A stretch of 37,254 nt of DNA from DATCRE01 sp964235605 (lineage in GTDB: Bacteria; Bacteroidota; Bacteroidia; Cytophagales; Cyclobacteriaceae): the NCBI GenBank assembly GCA_964235605.1, contig CAXSCR010000045.1:1-37254 (forward strand), given 5' to 3'. Each line of letters starts with the position of its first letter. The stretch's first letter is position 1. This document shows positions 15,661 to 24,351 of the stretch, piece by piece. The notes under the pieces were generated by a model. The model had not been told where the DNA came from, searched no databases, and was given only the letters and a program-made list of their open reading frames with translations. Made by a program: the position numbers and the translations under genes.

Positions 15661-18375
15661 ATGGCTGAACTCATCGTTGTAGGCAAACATCTGGCATTAT
15701 TGCTTTTCATTTCTCTGCCTGTCCTCATATATGGACAATCTCTTAAAATAGATAGCCTTAAAGCAGCACTTCAAAAAACAACCACACAGAGAAATGCGGC
15801 AGATGTGCTTCATCAGTTGGCAACGGAAACATGGAATTATGATTTCGAACAAGCTGTTCGATTTGCGCAAAATTCACACGAAATATCGCTTGAGCAGCAT
15901 TATAAAAAAGGTGTTTCGGTGTCACTCTCTGACATCGGATTGTATTATTACTTTAAAGGCAATCCAGATAAAGCACGTACTTACTTTACACAAGCACTAA
16001 AGATAATTGGTAAGGATAGTTGTGGAGATTGCCAAGTGCAAACATTTATTCGGTTAGGTAATCTGTATCGTTCACAGGCCCGATTTGATTCCGCGCAATG
16101 GTATTACAAGAAATCATTTTCGCTTTCTGGTGGTAAGCAAAATTATAAAGCACTTTCCTTTTACTACTTTAATTATGGTGTGCTGCAAAATATGCTTTCG
16201 CGCTATGATAGCGCATTGTTTTATCTACGAAAGTCAGTAGCCCTGCAAAAGCACTTCAAAGACAGTTTGGTTTTAGCTCAAACACTAAAAGATATTGGAC
16301 TTGTTCATAAAAGCTTAGGCAATTATGACTCTGCTAAATATTACTACGATCGGACTGGTGAAATCGCCGATCATTTTAATAATCCTGAACTGAAAATGTT
16401 GCATTTAATATATTCTGGTGAGTTGTATTTTTTTCGCGGCAATTATACAACCGCTTTAAACCTGTACAATCAAGCATTCACCTTATTTAAACTTCACGGT
16501 TTTAAAATTTACTCCTCAATGCTATTTAACAGAATAGGCCAGGTGTATGATGCCCAAGGAGATTACTACCGGGCTTTGGAACATTTCTTTATGGGTTTGG
16601 AAATTGATACCGAGCTTAAAAATCAACAAGGAATTGCCCATGCTAAAGCGGTTATTGGTCAGACTTACTTAAATCAAGGTAACGATTCTACAGCCATGGT
16701 TTATGTCAGTTCTTCTTTGGTTATAATGGATAAGATAAATGATCCAGATGGCGTTGCGGTTGCCAATAATTTGATTGGCTGTATCTATATGAAGCGAGGG
16801 AAGTATGATAAAGCCGATGAATACTTCCAGCGCTCCCTTTTTCTTTTAGAAAAAATAAAAGCGCTAAAAAGTTATGCCTATGGCATTTTGAATTTAGCAC
16901 AGCTATATGACGCACAGCATTCATACACCAAGGCTTTGGGGTATAGCGATCAATCTCTGCATACTTTTGAACAGATTGATAATATACCTGGTCTGTTACT
17001 CATCTATAATTTAAATGGTTCCATATATATCAAAACTAAAAATTATGATAAAGCAAAAGAATATCTTGAAAAAGCTCGCAAACTAGCTCTGACTCTGCCT
17101 TCATGGCCAAGACTTCACGATTGCTATAAACATTTTGCCGCTTATTATCAGGCTAGAGGAGATTATCCAGGCGTAATTACATTCTACGAAAAATTAATAG
17201 CGCTCAACGATAGTATGATCTATACAAATCATTCTTATGCGGGAAGAGAAAATCTAACTTCCTTATATCATGTTGTGAAAAAGGAAGATGAAATCAAATC
17301 ACTACAACAAGAGAATCAGATAAAGCAAGCTGAGATTACATTGCAGCAATCACGTATTAAAGGTCAAGAAGTACTTCTTATTTACACCGTTATTGGTATT
17401 ATTTTACTCGCCATTCTCGCGTATACGCTGTTTAAGTATTACCGGGCTAAAAGCGTTGCTAACGACTTGCTCCATAAGTTAAATGACGAAGTAAATGAGC
17501 AAAAAGAAGAAATACAGGCGCAGACAGAAGAATTAGTAGGAGCGAACCATACACTATTAAAGTTGAATAGTGATTTAATTGAAAAGCAGGAAGAGATACA
17601 AGCGCAGTCAGAAGAATTACGCAACGCCAATGAGACCATTGGTGAAATTAACCGGCAATTGGAGAACACTATATCGATGCGTACCAACCAATTAAAGGAA
17701 GCGTACAAAGAATTAGATACATTTTTCTACCGTTCATCACATGACTTTAGACGGCCGCTTACCACTTTTATGGGACTTGCTGAGGTAGCTAAAATAACAG
17801 TTAAAGACACCAACGCGCTTGAATTGTTTGAAAAGGTAAGCGAGACTGCCCATAACCTTGATAAGATGATTATTAAGCTGCAATCAGTCAGTGATGTTGG
17901 GGCGCAGCAGTTGGTTTATAAAGAAGTGATCATCAAGGATATTTTTGAAAATATCTGTCACACATTTGCAGAACAAATTCGGCTTAAGAATATTCGAACT
18001 GTCGTTGATATTCATCAGGACGAACTATTTTATTCATATCCAGCCATGGTTAAAATTATTATAGAAAACCTGGTTGAAAACTCCATCCAATTTGCTGATG
18101 TTGTTGATCCTTATATACGTTTAATTACCTTCCAAACACATAATCATATAATTATTTCAATTGAAGATAACGGGCAAGGAGTCCCTGAAAAGTATCAAGA
18201 TCGAATCTTTGATATGTATTTCCGTTGTAATGAACGGTCGAAAGGAAATGGACTGGGGTTGTACATCGTTAAGAAAGCGATAGAGAAGTTAGACGGCAGC
18301 ATTACAGTAGAAAGTAAACTAAAGGTAGGTTCTGTTTTTAGTGTTGAGCTTCCCATCAATACTGCCCACGGCTAA
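15661..18375 (+). CDS. TPR-containing sensor histidine kinase
   Basis: An inner-membrane two-component kinase with a periplasmic TPR sensor, a Bacteroidota type. I start it at the ATG at 15661 (904 aa), which gives signal sequence ELIVVGKHLALLLFISLPVLIYG, in place of a TTG 54 bp upstream. About 10-12 TPR units run from ~40 to ~530 (for example YYFKGNPDKARTYFTQALKI and IGLVHKSLGNYDSAKYYYDR). One membrane helix lies near 570-592. A coiled coil follows with two EEIQAQ(T/S)EEL repeats. The phosphoacceptor is H694 in RSSHDFRRPL; the ATPase has an N box (IIENLVENSIQFAD), DNGQGVP and GNGLGLYIVKKA. No response regulator is adjacent; one stands alone at 32280. Confidence 0.95.
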   Translation: MAELIVVGKHLALLLFISLPVLIYGQSLKIDSLKAALQKTTTQRNAADVLHQLATETWNYDFEQAVRFAQNSHEISLEQHYKKGVSVSLSDIGLYYYFKGNPDKARTYFTQALKIIGKDSCGDCQVQTFIRLGNLYRSQARFDSAQWYYKKSFSLSGGKQNYKALSFYYFNYGVLQNMLSRYDSALFYLRKSVALQKHFKDSLVLAQTLKDIGLVHKSLGNYDSAKYYYDRTGEIADHFNNPELKMLHLIYSGELYFFRGNYTTALNLYNQAFTLFKLHGFKIYSSMLFNRIGQVYDAQGDYYRALEHFFMGLEIDTELKNQQGIAHAKAVIGQTYLNQGNDSTAMVYVSSSLVIMDKINDPDGVAVANNLIGCIYMKRGKYDKADEYFQRSLFLLEKIKALKSYAYGILNLAQLYDAQHSYTKALGYSDQSLHTFEQIDNIPGLLLIYNLNGSIYIKTKNYDKAKEYLEKARKLALTLPSWPRLHDCYKHFAAYYQARGDYPGVITFYEKLIALNDSMIYTNHSYAGRENLTSLYHVVKKEDEIKSLQQENQIKQAEITLQQSRIKGQEVLLIYTVIGIILLAILAYTLFKYYRAKSVANDLLHKLNDEVNEQKEEIQAQTEELVGANHTLLKLNSDLIEKQEEIQAQSEELRNANETIGEINRQLENTISMRTNQLKEAYKELDTFFYRSSHDFRRPLTTFMGLAEVAKITVKDTNALELFEKVSETAHNLDKMIIKLQSVSDVGAQQLVYKEVIIKDIFENICHTFAEQIRLKNIRTVVDIHQDELFYSYPAMVKIIIENLVENSIQFADVVDPYIRLITFQTHNHIIISIEDNGQGVPEKYQDRIFDMYFRCNERSKGNGLGLYIVKKAIEKLDGSITVESKLKVGSVFSVELPINTAHG

Positions 18376-18598
18376 TAATCTATCAAAAATATCTTGCTGT
18401 TTAAAATCTTAATTAAGTCTTGCAAAAGTATTTGCTTGGTTAGCAATTTGACTTCTTTACGCTTAGACAAGATAGACTTGAGGGTTCATTCGTTACTAGC
18501 GGTGACATCAAGCGCTTAGCATACTCCAATCATTAATAAATTGGTTTAACATAGTAAATGGTTTGTTCAGGGTCTTGAACTTGCGATATTTGTTAAAA

Positions 18599-19636
18599 AT
18601 GAAACGCATGGGGAGGTTTAACTTTTTTAAAGGTAGAAGTTTCGGAATTGATCTAGGAAATAATAATACATTGGTGAGTGATGAAGATAATATTCTTATA
18701 GCGCAACCCTCATATATTACTTTTCATACTATCAATCATTCAATAAAAGCTATTGGTACTGAAGCTTATAATATGTTTGAGAAAACGCATCAAGAGCTTG
18801 TATCGATAAAACCATTAAAAGGCGGTGTAATCGCTGATTTCGAATCGGCAAGTAGAATGATTCGCCAAATGATTAGCGGAGCCTATATTAATAAGTCAAG
18901 GCTTGAAGGTTATGATAATATCATATCGGGAGTGCCTTACTCTACCACCGAGGTAGAGAGAAGGGCATTGCGAGCTGCACTTGATCAGTTTAATGCCAGA
19001 AATACATACTTGATGTTTGAACCACTTGCAGCCGCCCTTGGTATGGGTCTAAATATTCAGGAGCCAGATGGTAAACTTGTTATTGATATTGGCGGCGGTC
19101 TAACTGAAATTGTTGTGATTTCACTTTCTGGAATTGCAGCCTTTCAGTCTATAAAAATAGCCGGTGATACCTTTGATGTAGAGATCCAAGACCACTTTCG
19201 GAGAAAGTACAACATGGCTATTGGACTAAAAACGGCTGAGCAAGTAAAAATTGAAGTAGGAGCTGTGATTGAAAATATTAACAACGTGCCTACATCTATA
19301 ACGGTGAAAGGAAAAGACCTTGTTAAAGGCTTACCTGTTATCAGAACCATCGATCACAAAGAAGTTGTTCACATAATTGATAAGTCGGTTAGTGCCATTG
19401 AACATAGCATTGTTCAAACTTTGGAAACATGTCCACCTGAGCTCGCTGCAGATATTTATGTAAACGGGCTGTTTGTTACCGGCGGAAGTGCATTAATACG
19501 AGGTTTAAAGGAGCGCTTGGAAGCTAGAATTAAGTTGCCAGTACACATAGATGCTAATGCACTCACATCTGTAAGTAAAGGATTAGCCAAAGCTTTAAAA
19601 ACACCTGAAAAGTATAAGAGTATATTATTTCAATAA
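18599..19636 (+). CDS. mreB: MreB/Mbl-family actin-like protein (stand-alone paralogue)
   Basis: An actin-like ATPase that in rods guides cell-wall synthesis. The ATG at 18599 gives 345 aa; an in-frame TTG at 18563 is less likely, and a second ATG lies at 18608. Family motifs: phosphate-1 GIDLGNNNTLV, EPLAAALGMGL, phosphate-2 DIGGGLTEIVVISLSG, and adenosine motif VTGGSALIRGLKERL. Each departs slightly from canonical MreB (GIDLGTANTLV, DIGGGTTEVAVISLGG, LTGGGALLRGL). No mreC, mreD, pbp2 or rodA genes flank it, so it is probably a second copy with a specialised role, not the elongasome MreB. A strong terminator follows. Confidence 0.9.
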   Translation: MKRMGRFNFFKGRSFGIDLGNNNTLVSDEDNILIAQPSYITFHTINHSIKAIGTEAYNMFEKTHQELVSIKPLKGGVIADFESASRMIRQMISGAYINKSRLEGYDNIISGVPYSTTEVERRALRAALDQFNARNTYLMFEPLAAALGMGLNIQEPDGKLVIDIGGGLTEIVVISLSGIAAFQSIKIAGDTFDVEIQDHFRRKYNMAIGLKTAEQVKIEVGAVIENINNVPTSITVKGKDLVKGLPVIRTIDHKEVVHIIDKSVSAIEHSIVQTLETCPPELAADIYVNGLFVTGGSALIRGLKERLEARIKLPVHIDANALTSVSKGLAKALKTPEKYKSILFQ

Positions 19637-19690
19637 CGTTGATTATTGGAGTATCTATGAGCTATAGGGCTTTTAGACGTATAGAAACAA

Positions 19691-19719
19691 AAAAAGCGAC
19701 ATAATAAGTGTCGCTTTTT
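19691..19719. terminator. Bidirectional Rho-independent terminator
   Basis: A perfect stem 19691-19701/19709-19719 (core agcgaca/tgtcgct) with a 7-nt loop, a run of A before it and a run of T after it, lying between the convergent mreB-like and histone-like genes. It can stop transcription from both sides. Confidence 0.92.
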
Positions 19720-19738
19720 TTTTAGATATGACGTTGAC

Positions 19739-20215
19739 TTAACCGAATAAATCACGTTTTACTTCATCTATTTTGTTTTCTATTGCTTCTTTTACTTCAG
19801 CAGCTTTTTCTTCTATTGCCTCTCTCAATTCTTCTGCTTTTTCAACGGCAGCATCCTTTACTTCAACAAATTTGTTTTCGGCTGCTGCCACTGCGATAGT
19901 AGCTTTTTCCTTAGCAGATTTAGCTGCAGACCTTGCTCTTTTAGCAAAAGACTTCTTTGCAGGAGCTGCTTTCTTAACTACTGCTCTCTTGGCAGCGCTA
20001 GCTTTCTTAGCAACCTTTTTAGCTGTTTTCTTGGCTGCCTTCTTAGCAACTTTTTTAGCACCCTTATTATCTGCTTTTTTAGTTGCCTTCTTGGCTAATT
20101 TTTTGGCTGCTTTTTTAGCTGCCTTTTTTGGAGATTTTTTAGCGGCCTTTTTTACAACCTTCTTGGCTGCCTTAGGCTTCGATTTCTTAGCTGCTTTTTT
20201 TACTTTCTTTGCCAT
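19739..20215 (-). CDS. Histone H1-like Lys/Ala-rich protein with acidic helical tail
   Basis: A 158-aa protein in two parts. Residues 1 to about 105 are almost entirely Lys/Ala (KKAAKK-type repeats with some Pro, Val, Ser), like the eukaryotic H1 tail and bacterial H1-like proteins such as Hc1/AlgP, and should bind DNA nonspecifically. Residues 106-158 turn into an amphipathic, acidic Glu/Lys helix (ENKFVEVKDAAVEKAEELRE...) likely to form a coiled coil or dimer. The opposite-strand ORF over the same region is an Ala/Phe-rich shadow. The low-complexity sequence limits homology claims. It ends near the bidirectional terminator and has its own upstream region. Confidence 0.88.
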   Translation of the reverse strand: MAKKVKKAAKKSKPKAAKKVVKKAAKKSPKKAAKKAAKKLAKKATKKADNKGAKKVAKKAAKKTAKKVAKKASAAKRAVVKKAAPAKKSFAKRARSAAKSAKEKATIAVAAAENKFVEVKDAAVEKAEELREAIEEKAAEVKEAIENKIDEVKRDLFG

Positions 20216-20488
20216 AGCATTTTTTTTAATATCGAAAAGTTAAAGAATATCTTTCACTTTTATACAATCGTTTTGAAAATATTTATGCAAGGAAAGTAAA
20301 TTGATTGGCATTATCATCTATAATGTGTGAGTTAATGCTTGTTATAAATTGATTTTACCCATCTCTTTAAATTTACAGTGGGTTTTACTCCATAACATCC
20401 AATGTGTATGATGGATTTTAGTATGCTATTTCATTACGATCTTCACGTTTAATGTTGCTTGAGAACAAATAATGGAATTAATTGGGGA

Positions 20489-21541
20489 ATGAAAACGAGC
20501 GAACCTATTGTCACTGCCATCTTATCGTATGGTATGTCTGGAGAAGTATTCCATGCACCATTGCTGGCAGTGCATCGTGGATTTAAGTTGAAGAAAATAT
20601 GGCAGCGTACATCGAGCAAAGCAAGCTTACATTATCCGGAAGTAAAGGTTGTTAGATCACTTGAAGATATTCTACACGACCAGGAAATTGAACTTGTCAT
20701 AGTCAACACAGTAAATGAAACACACTTTGATTTTGCCAGTAAGGCGATCGCAGCAGGCAAACATGTAGTTCTGGAAAAGCCCTATACCAATACAGTTAAT
20801 GAGGGCCAGAAGCTCATTGAATTAGCTAAACATAGTAAAACTGTTCTTTCCGTATTTCAGAATAGGCGGTGGGATGGTGGGTTTCTTACTGTTAAAAATG
20901 TAATTGAGTGGGGTATGCTCGGAAACATCGTAGAATTCGAAGCACATTATGATCGTTTTAGAAATCAGGTTACTAGTACCTGGAAAGAAACACCGGGGAA
21001 TGGCTCAGGTATTTTATATAATCTAGGCTCTCACATGCTTGACCAAGCGCTCATGCTCTTTGGTATGCCCATATCGATAGACGCAAGGCTAGGAGCTCAT
21101 AGGCCGGGTGCAAAGGTAGATGACTACTATGACATCAGACTAAAGTACCCCGATCTTAATGTAACTGTAAAGTCAAGCTATGTAGTGCGTGAGCCAGGGC
21201 CTCAGTATGTAGTGCATGGGTTAAAAGGATCATTCGTAAAATATGGATATGATCCACAGGAGGAGGCTTTGAAGAAGGGACAGAAGCCTGGGAGTTTGGG
21301 ATGGGGTACAGAACCAGAATCATATTGGGGTAAGTTGAATACACAAATTAATGGCCTCCATTTCGAAGGAAAAATTGAAACCTTACCTGGAAATTATCTT
21401 GCTTACTACCAAAATTTGTATGAGCACATTCGCGAAGGCGCTGAGTTGATCGTTAAGCCAGAACAGGCATTGCAAGTTATTAGACTTATTGAAGCAGCTG
21501 AGCAGAGTAATGTAGACCAGCGAGCTATTAAGCTGATTTAA
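20489..21541 (+). CDS. Gfo/Idh/MocA-family NAD(P)-dependent oxidoreductase
   Basis: A predicted sugar, polyol or sugar-acid dehydrogenase. The N-terminal Rossmann fold contains SYGMSGEVFHAP (about 13-24) in the dinucleotide-binding loop and the hallmark EKP (E96, K97, P98) in VVLEKPYTNT. The C-terminal domain has NLGSHMLDQALMLFG, with the usual catalytic His. The FHAP and long aromatic C-terminal region resemble the YdgJ/YhhX/IolW-like subgroup. I start at the ATG at 20489 (350 aa), preceded directly by GGGGA; an in-frame TTG lies 30 bp upstream. No pathway partner is adjacent, so the substrate is unknown. A small ORF and a terminator follow. Confidence 0.9.
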   Translation: MKTSEPIVTAILSYGMSGEVFHAPLLAVHRGFKLKKIWQRTSSKASLHYPEVKVVRSLEDILHDQEIELVIVNTVNETHFDFASKAIAAGKHVVLEKPYTNTVNEGQKLIELAKHSKTVLSVFQNRRWDGGFLTVKNVIEWGMLGNIVEFEAHYDRFRNQVTSTWKETPGNGSGILYNLGSHMLDQALMLFGMPISIDARLGAHRPGAKVDDYYDIRLKYPDLNVTVKSSYVVREPGPQYVVHGLKGSFVKYGYDPQEEALKKGQKPGSLGWGTEPESYWGKLNTQINGLHFEGKIETLPGNYLAYYQNLYEHIREGAELIVKPEQALQVIRLIEAAEQSNVDQRAIKLI

Positions 21542-21608
21542 GTTATATAGAATTTCTTGAAATTTGACCCTGACACAAGCTGTCGCAGGTCTGTTGTTGT
21601 TTAGCAGC

Positions 21609-21746
21609 ATGAAAACACAGCTATCTCTTCAATCAAAAAAACAAATGGGCCAGTCTACTACTAAACTTGCAAGCAACGAAGAAGAAGTTATGAAGCGCTT
21701 CTATTTTCATTTATTGAAAAACTTCGGACACATCAAGGCACAATAA
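21609..21746 (+). CDS. Small basic protein of unknown function (45 aa)
   Basis: A 45-residue ORF from the ATG at 21609, MKTQLSLQSKKQMGQSTTK at the start and KRFYFHLLKNFGHIKAQ at the end. It is basic, with an amphipathic C-terminal helix and no cysteine. It lies 67 bp downstream of the oxidoreductase stop and before the terminator at 21802, so it would be on the same transcript. Support is only position, a reasonable ATG and protein-like composition. I do not recognise it. Confidence 0.45.
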   Translation: MKTQLSLQSKKQMGQSTTKLASNEEEVMKRFYFHLLKNFGHIKAQ

Positions 21747-21801
21747 GCCTGCTCACAATATATCTCAAAGCTTTTTTGCCATAGCGTTTGAGAAATAGGA
21801 G

Positions 21802-21836
21802 GGATCTTGTACTTCAATGTACAGATCCTTTTTTTT
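21802..21836 (+). terminator. Rho-independent terminator after the oxidoreductase/small ORF
   Basis: The stem pairs ggatc/gatcc and tgtac/gtaca (21802-21812 with 21819-21828, one bulged T), followed by an eight-base T run. It is oriented for plus-strand transcripts and lies just before the convergent end of the membrane glycosyltransferase gene. Confidence 0.85.
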
Positions 21837-21874
21837 ATATTACTGTTACATTTATAAGGATGAAACTAATATTG

Positions 21875-23029
21875 CTATTCGCCTTCAACTTTAGAGATCA
21901 TTCTTTTGTAAGAATCAGCGATACCTGCAGATGACAGCATGAATACAAAAGGAAGAATAGGGATTAAAAAACGTCCATCCCAATTTTCTGTAGTAAGTGT
22001 CACTGTCAATGCCTGGGTAGCAATAAAGACAATAATAAAATATCGCTCACTTATTTCATTGGCTGAAAATGTTTTCCAACCTTTCAAAGCAAAGAAATAA
22101 AGGGGAAATAGGGTTAAAATTATGAATGCGTTATGTGTTGGCGAGAAGTATGGCTTTATGTTTCCGAAGAACAGCAACAACTTAATGATGCATAGTTTGA
22201 GGAAAAATAGGGGATTGTCGCATATAAAAATCAACAGTTTAACCAAAGGCTGATAACGGCTATCGGGTAACCGTAAATCAAAAGGTGCAGTTATATGCAT
22301 GGTAATTTTAGGATAGATCACCTCGGCTTGAGCGTAACTTTCTATCAGTTGACAATGGGCGAGCATTTTATTCAGCAAAAGGATGCATGCAATTAGCATA
22401 ACCACACTCAATCCAACGGTCATAGCCTTAAGCGAATTTTTGTTAAACCCCTTCATAAATAAATAAGCGCAAATGCTTATCACGAATGGAAAACCGGTAG
22501 GCCTGATAAAAAAGGTAAAGCATAATAGAAGTACCACTAGTAGGTAATGCCATATCTTTTTACTTAGTACAAGCGTAGTAAAAGATATAATGCTAAAACT
22601 TGTGAATAGCGATTCGGTATAGAGGAATACATTCCATTCATGAATTTTAAACCAGCTTAAATATAGAAGAACAGACAGCAAAGCAATGGATTTCTGCTTT
22701 GTCATTTCAATAACTAAGTTGTAAATACAAAAAGCTGCCAATCCGGAGACTATCACCTGTATAATTACAACTGTAAAGAAGGTACCTCGGCACGTGAAAA
22801 TCAGGGCAAGGAATGATGAATATCCTGCATACCATAGACTACGGCCCTGTGGCAATACGCCAGATTCAATAAGTTTAGCGTCGTTAATATATAAGTTTGA
22901 ATCTACAGAGAGTTTAGCGCCTGAGGATAGAAGCCAACCTTGAATTAAGAACCAAATAACCGCTAAAAAGAAAAGGATTACTGTGTCCCTATTTTTCGTC
23001 TTCCCTATAATACTGAATGAAATTTGCAT
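21875..23029 (-). CDS. Polytopic membrane protein, GT-C glycosyltransferase-like
   Basis: A 384-aa integral membrane protein with about nine to ten helices. The first extracytoplasmic loop has SVDSNLYINDAKLIESG with a DSxxY pattern, followed by WYAGYSSFLA, as in lipid-linked sugar transferases of the PMT/ArnT type. The late ENWDGRFLIPILPFVF resembles the R-x-x-x-P loop common in that superfamily. It probably transfers a polyprenyl-linked sugar to a surface molecule, but donor and acceptor are unknown. Its ATG follows the sulfotransferase stop codon directly, so the two are almost certainly co-translated. Confidence 0.75.
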   Translation of the reverse strand: MQISFSIIGKTKNRDTVILFFLAVIWFLIQGWLLSSGAKLSVDSNLYINDAKLIESGVLPQGRSLWYAGYSSFLALIFTCRGTFFTVVIIQVIVSGLAAFCIYNLVIEMTKQKSIALLSVLLYLSWFKIHEWNVFLYTESLFTSFSIISFTTLVLSKKIWHYLLVVLLLCFTFFIRPTGFPFVISICAYLFMKGFNKNSLKAMTVGLSVVMLIACILLLNKMLAHCQLIESYAQAEVIYPKITMHITAPFDLRLPDSRYQPLVKLLIFICDNPLFFLKLCIIKLLLFFGNIKPYFSPTHNAFIILTLFPLYFFALKGWKTFSANEISERYFIIVFIATQALTVTLTTENWDGRFLIPILPFVFMLSSAGIADSYKRMISKVEGE

Positions 23030-23803
23030 TTATCTAGTCATGTTTTCATTCTGAATTTGCCACACAATCAAATGTACTTCTTCGTAATTGCTGATGAGTA
23101 GTCTTACATCTTGCGTATTCTGCTTTTGTAATAACGAGAATAGCTTTTTTTGTACTACACCGAGAAATTCTTGTACGTGTTGTAAAACGACATCGGGATT
23201 TTTATGAAGATCTTCGTATTGGATGGTAAGTATTTCGTGGCCTTTGAACAACCTTTTAAATTCTTTCTGCTGTTTTATATAGGTTAGTGCAAATTGTTTA
23301 AAATCAAGACAATCAACATGAAGTTGTGGGGTTGATTTTTGAGATGATATTTTAACTGAACTCCACAAGTTAGTTCGTTCAGCAATTTTTAACGAGACGT
23401 ACAGTTCAAGAATATCCTTTCTTGTAAGATGAATTACTTTTATATGTTGATCTTTTATAATCTGATCAAAGTATTCCCCATACACTTTATGATTATAATA
23501 AGCGTAGAATAGCTTAAGTCCGATAGCTTTTAGCCATTTACTATGGGGTGTAAAAATTGAAGCTTCTAATAAATTAGGGAAAGTGGTATTGCTGTGTTCA
23601 ATCCTTTCGCGAAGCACTTCGCCGTAAGATTTTATATTTGGATGATAATTAAGGTACGTGTGAAGTAACGTAGAGCCAGATCTCGGTTCGCATAGAATAA
23701 TAAATTTCGTATAATGCTGAGTCCTGTTGAAGTTAACTGAATTTATTAACTCCTTCCGTCTAATGTTTAAATAGGTTTGAAGGTGAAGAAGATAATTGTA
23801 CAT
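23030..23803 (-). CDS. PAPS-dependent sulfotransferase-like protein
   Basis: A cytosolic enzyme expected to transfer sulfate from PAPS to a hydroxyl group. The 5'-phosphosulfate loop is ILCEPRSGSTLLHTYL (about 37-51) and the 3'-phosphate loop is VIHLTRKDILELYVSLKIAE (about 122-141). Spacing and length (257 aa) match Stf0/NodH-like bacterial sulfotransferases. Paired with a GT-C-like membrane protein and near rfbD, it most likely decorates a surface polysaccharide or glycolipid. It ends ATG-ACT-AGA-TAA, followed immediately by the next ATG. A 9-unit heptamer tract lies about 140 bp upstream of its start. Confidence 0.88.
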   Translation of the reverse strand: MYNYLLHLQTYLNIRRKELINSVNFNRTQHYTKFIILCEPRSGSTLLHTYLNYHPNIKSYGEVLRERIEHSNTTFPNLLEASIFTPHSKWLKAIGLKLFYAYYNHKVYGEYFDQIIKDQHIKVIHLTRKDILELYVSLKIAERTNLWSSVKISSQKSTPQLHVDCLDFKQFALTYIKQQKEFKRLFKGHEILTIQYEDLHKNPDVVLQHVQEFLGVVQKKLFSLLQKQNTQDVRLLISNYEEVHLIVWQIQNENMTR

Positions 23804-24351
23804 GTGTATGGCTTGTTCACCTGTTATAACAGACGAAAGTAACGATCGAATTCTTTAAATCAAATTTTACATAGAGTAGGCAGCAAAGGCAGGGGTCAAT
23901 ATGTAGCGTGCAATGTTGTAAGGTAAGGTTGATTGGATGAGTTTATTGAAAATTGAAAATTGAAAATTGAAAATTGAAACTCGAAATTTGAAATTTGAAA
24001 TTTGAGAGGTGCAAACAGGAAAATCGCTTGTAAAAAATGATAGTTGATTAATAGTTTTTACTCGCATTCAAACGATGATTGTCATCTGCAGCTTTTACTT
24101 ATTCGTTATGCCACCTGGCCAAGAAATACAAATCCTTAACATCAGCCCGGCATGTGAGTTCTGCATAAACTTTAAAAAATCGAGCTAGCAGTTCAAAGCT
24201 AGCAGCCAGAAGCTATAAATTTGATATTAAAACTTTAAGCAATTTCACGGTAGGTGTAAACGATGGTGTTGAAGGTATGTCTGAAATATCGAGATATGTT
24301 ATGGCTTTTTTTTAAGTTTGCAGTACAATTCATTATAAATCAATATTATCA
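23804..24351. other. Gene-free divergent region with heptamer tract and CTAGC-rich repeats
   Basis: This 548-bp spacer separates the minus-strand sulfotransferase pair from rfbD. It holds a heptamer tract (23946-24008), a short tract with two copies of agctagcag (24183-24215), and AT-rich DNA that should contain both promoters. A short minus-strand ORF crossing the heptamer tract is a by-product of the repeat. I see no other gene. Confidence 0.65.
23946..24008. repeat. Tandem heptamer repeat TTGAAAW (9 units)
   Basis: Nine consecutive 7-bp units: four ttgaaaa, then ttgaaac, tcgaaat, ttgaaat, ttgaaat and ttgagag. Early units are identical and later ones are diverged. The tract lies 143 bp upstream of the sulfotransferase start codon and could vary in copy number by slippage. 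Confidence 0.95.

Noticed and set aside
19773..20243. Plus-strand 156-codon ORF rich in Ala, Phe and Leu
   Set aside because: It is the antisense of the Lys/Ala-rich histone-like gene, where AAG/GCN codons read as CTT/NGC.
23867..24067. Minus-strand 66-codon ORF
   Set aside because: It runs through the heptamer tract, giving a Phe/Ser/Asn repeat peptide; an artefact of the repeat.
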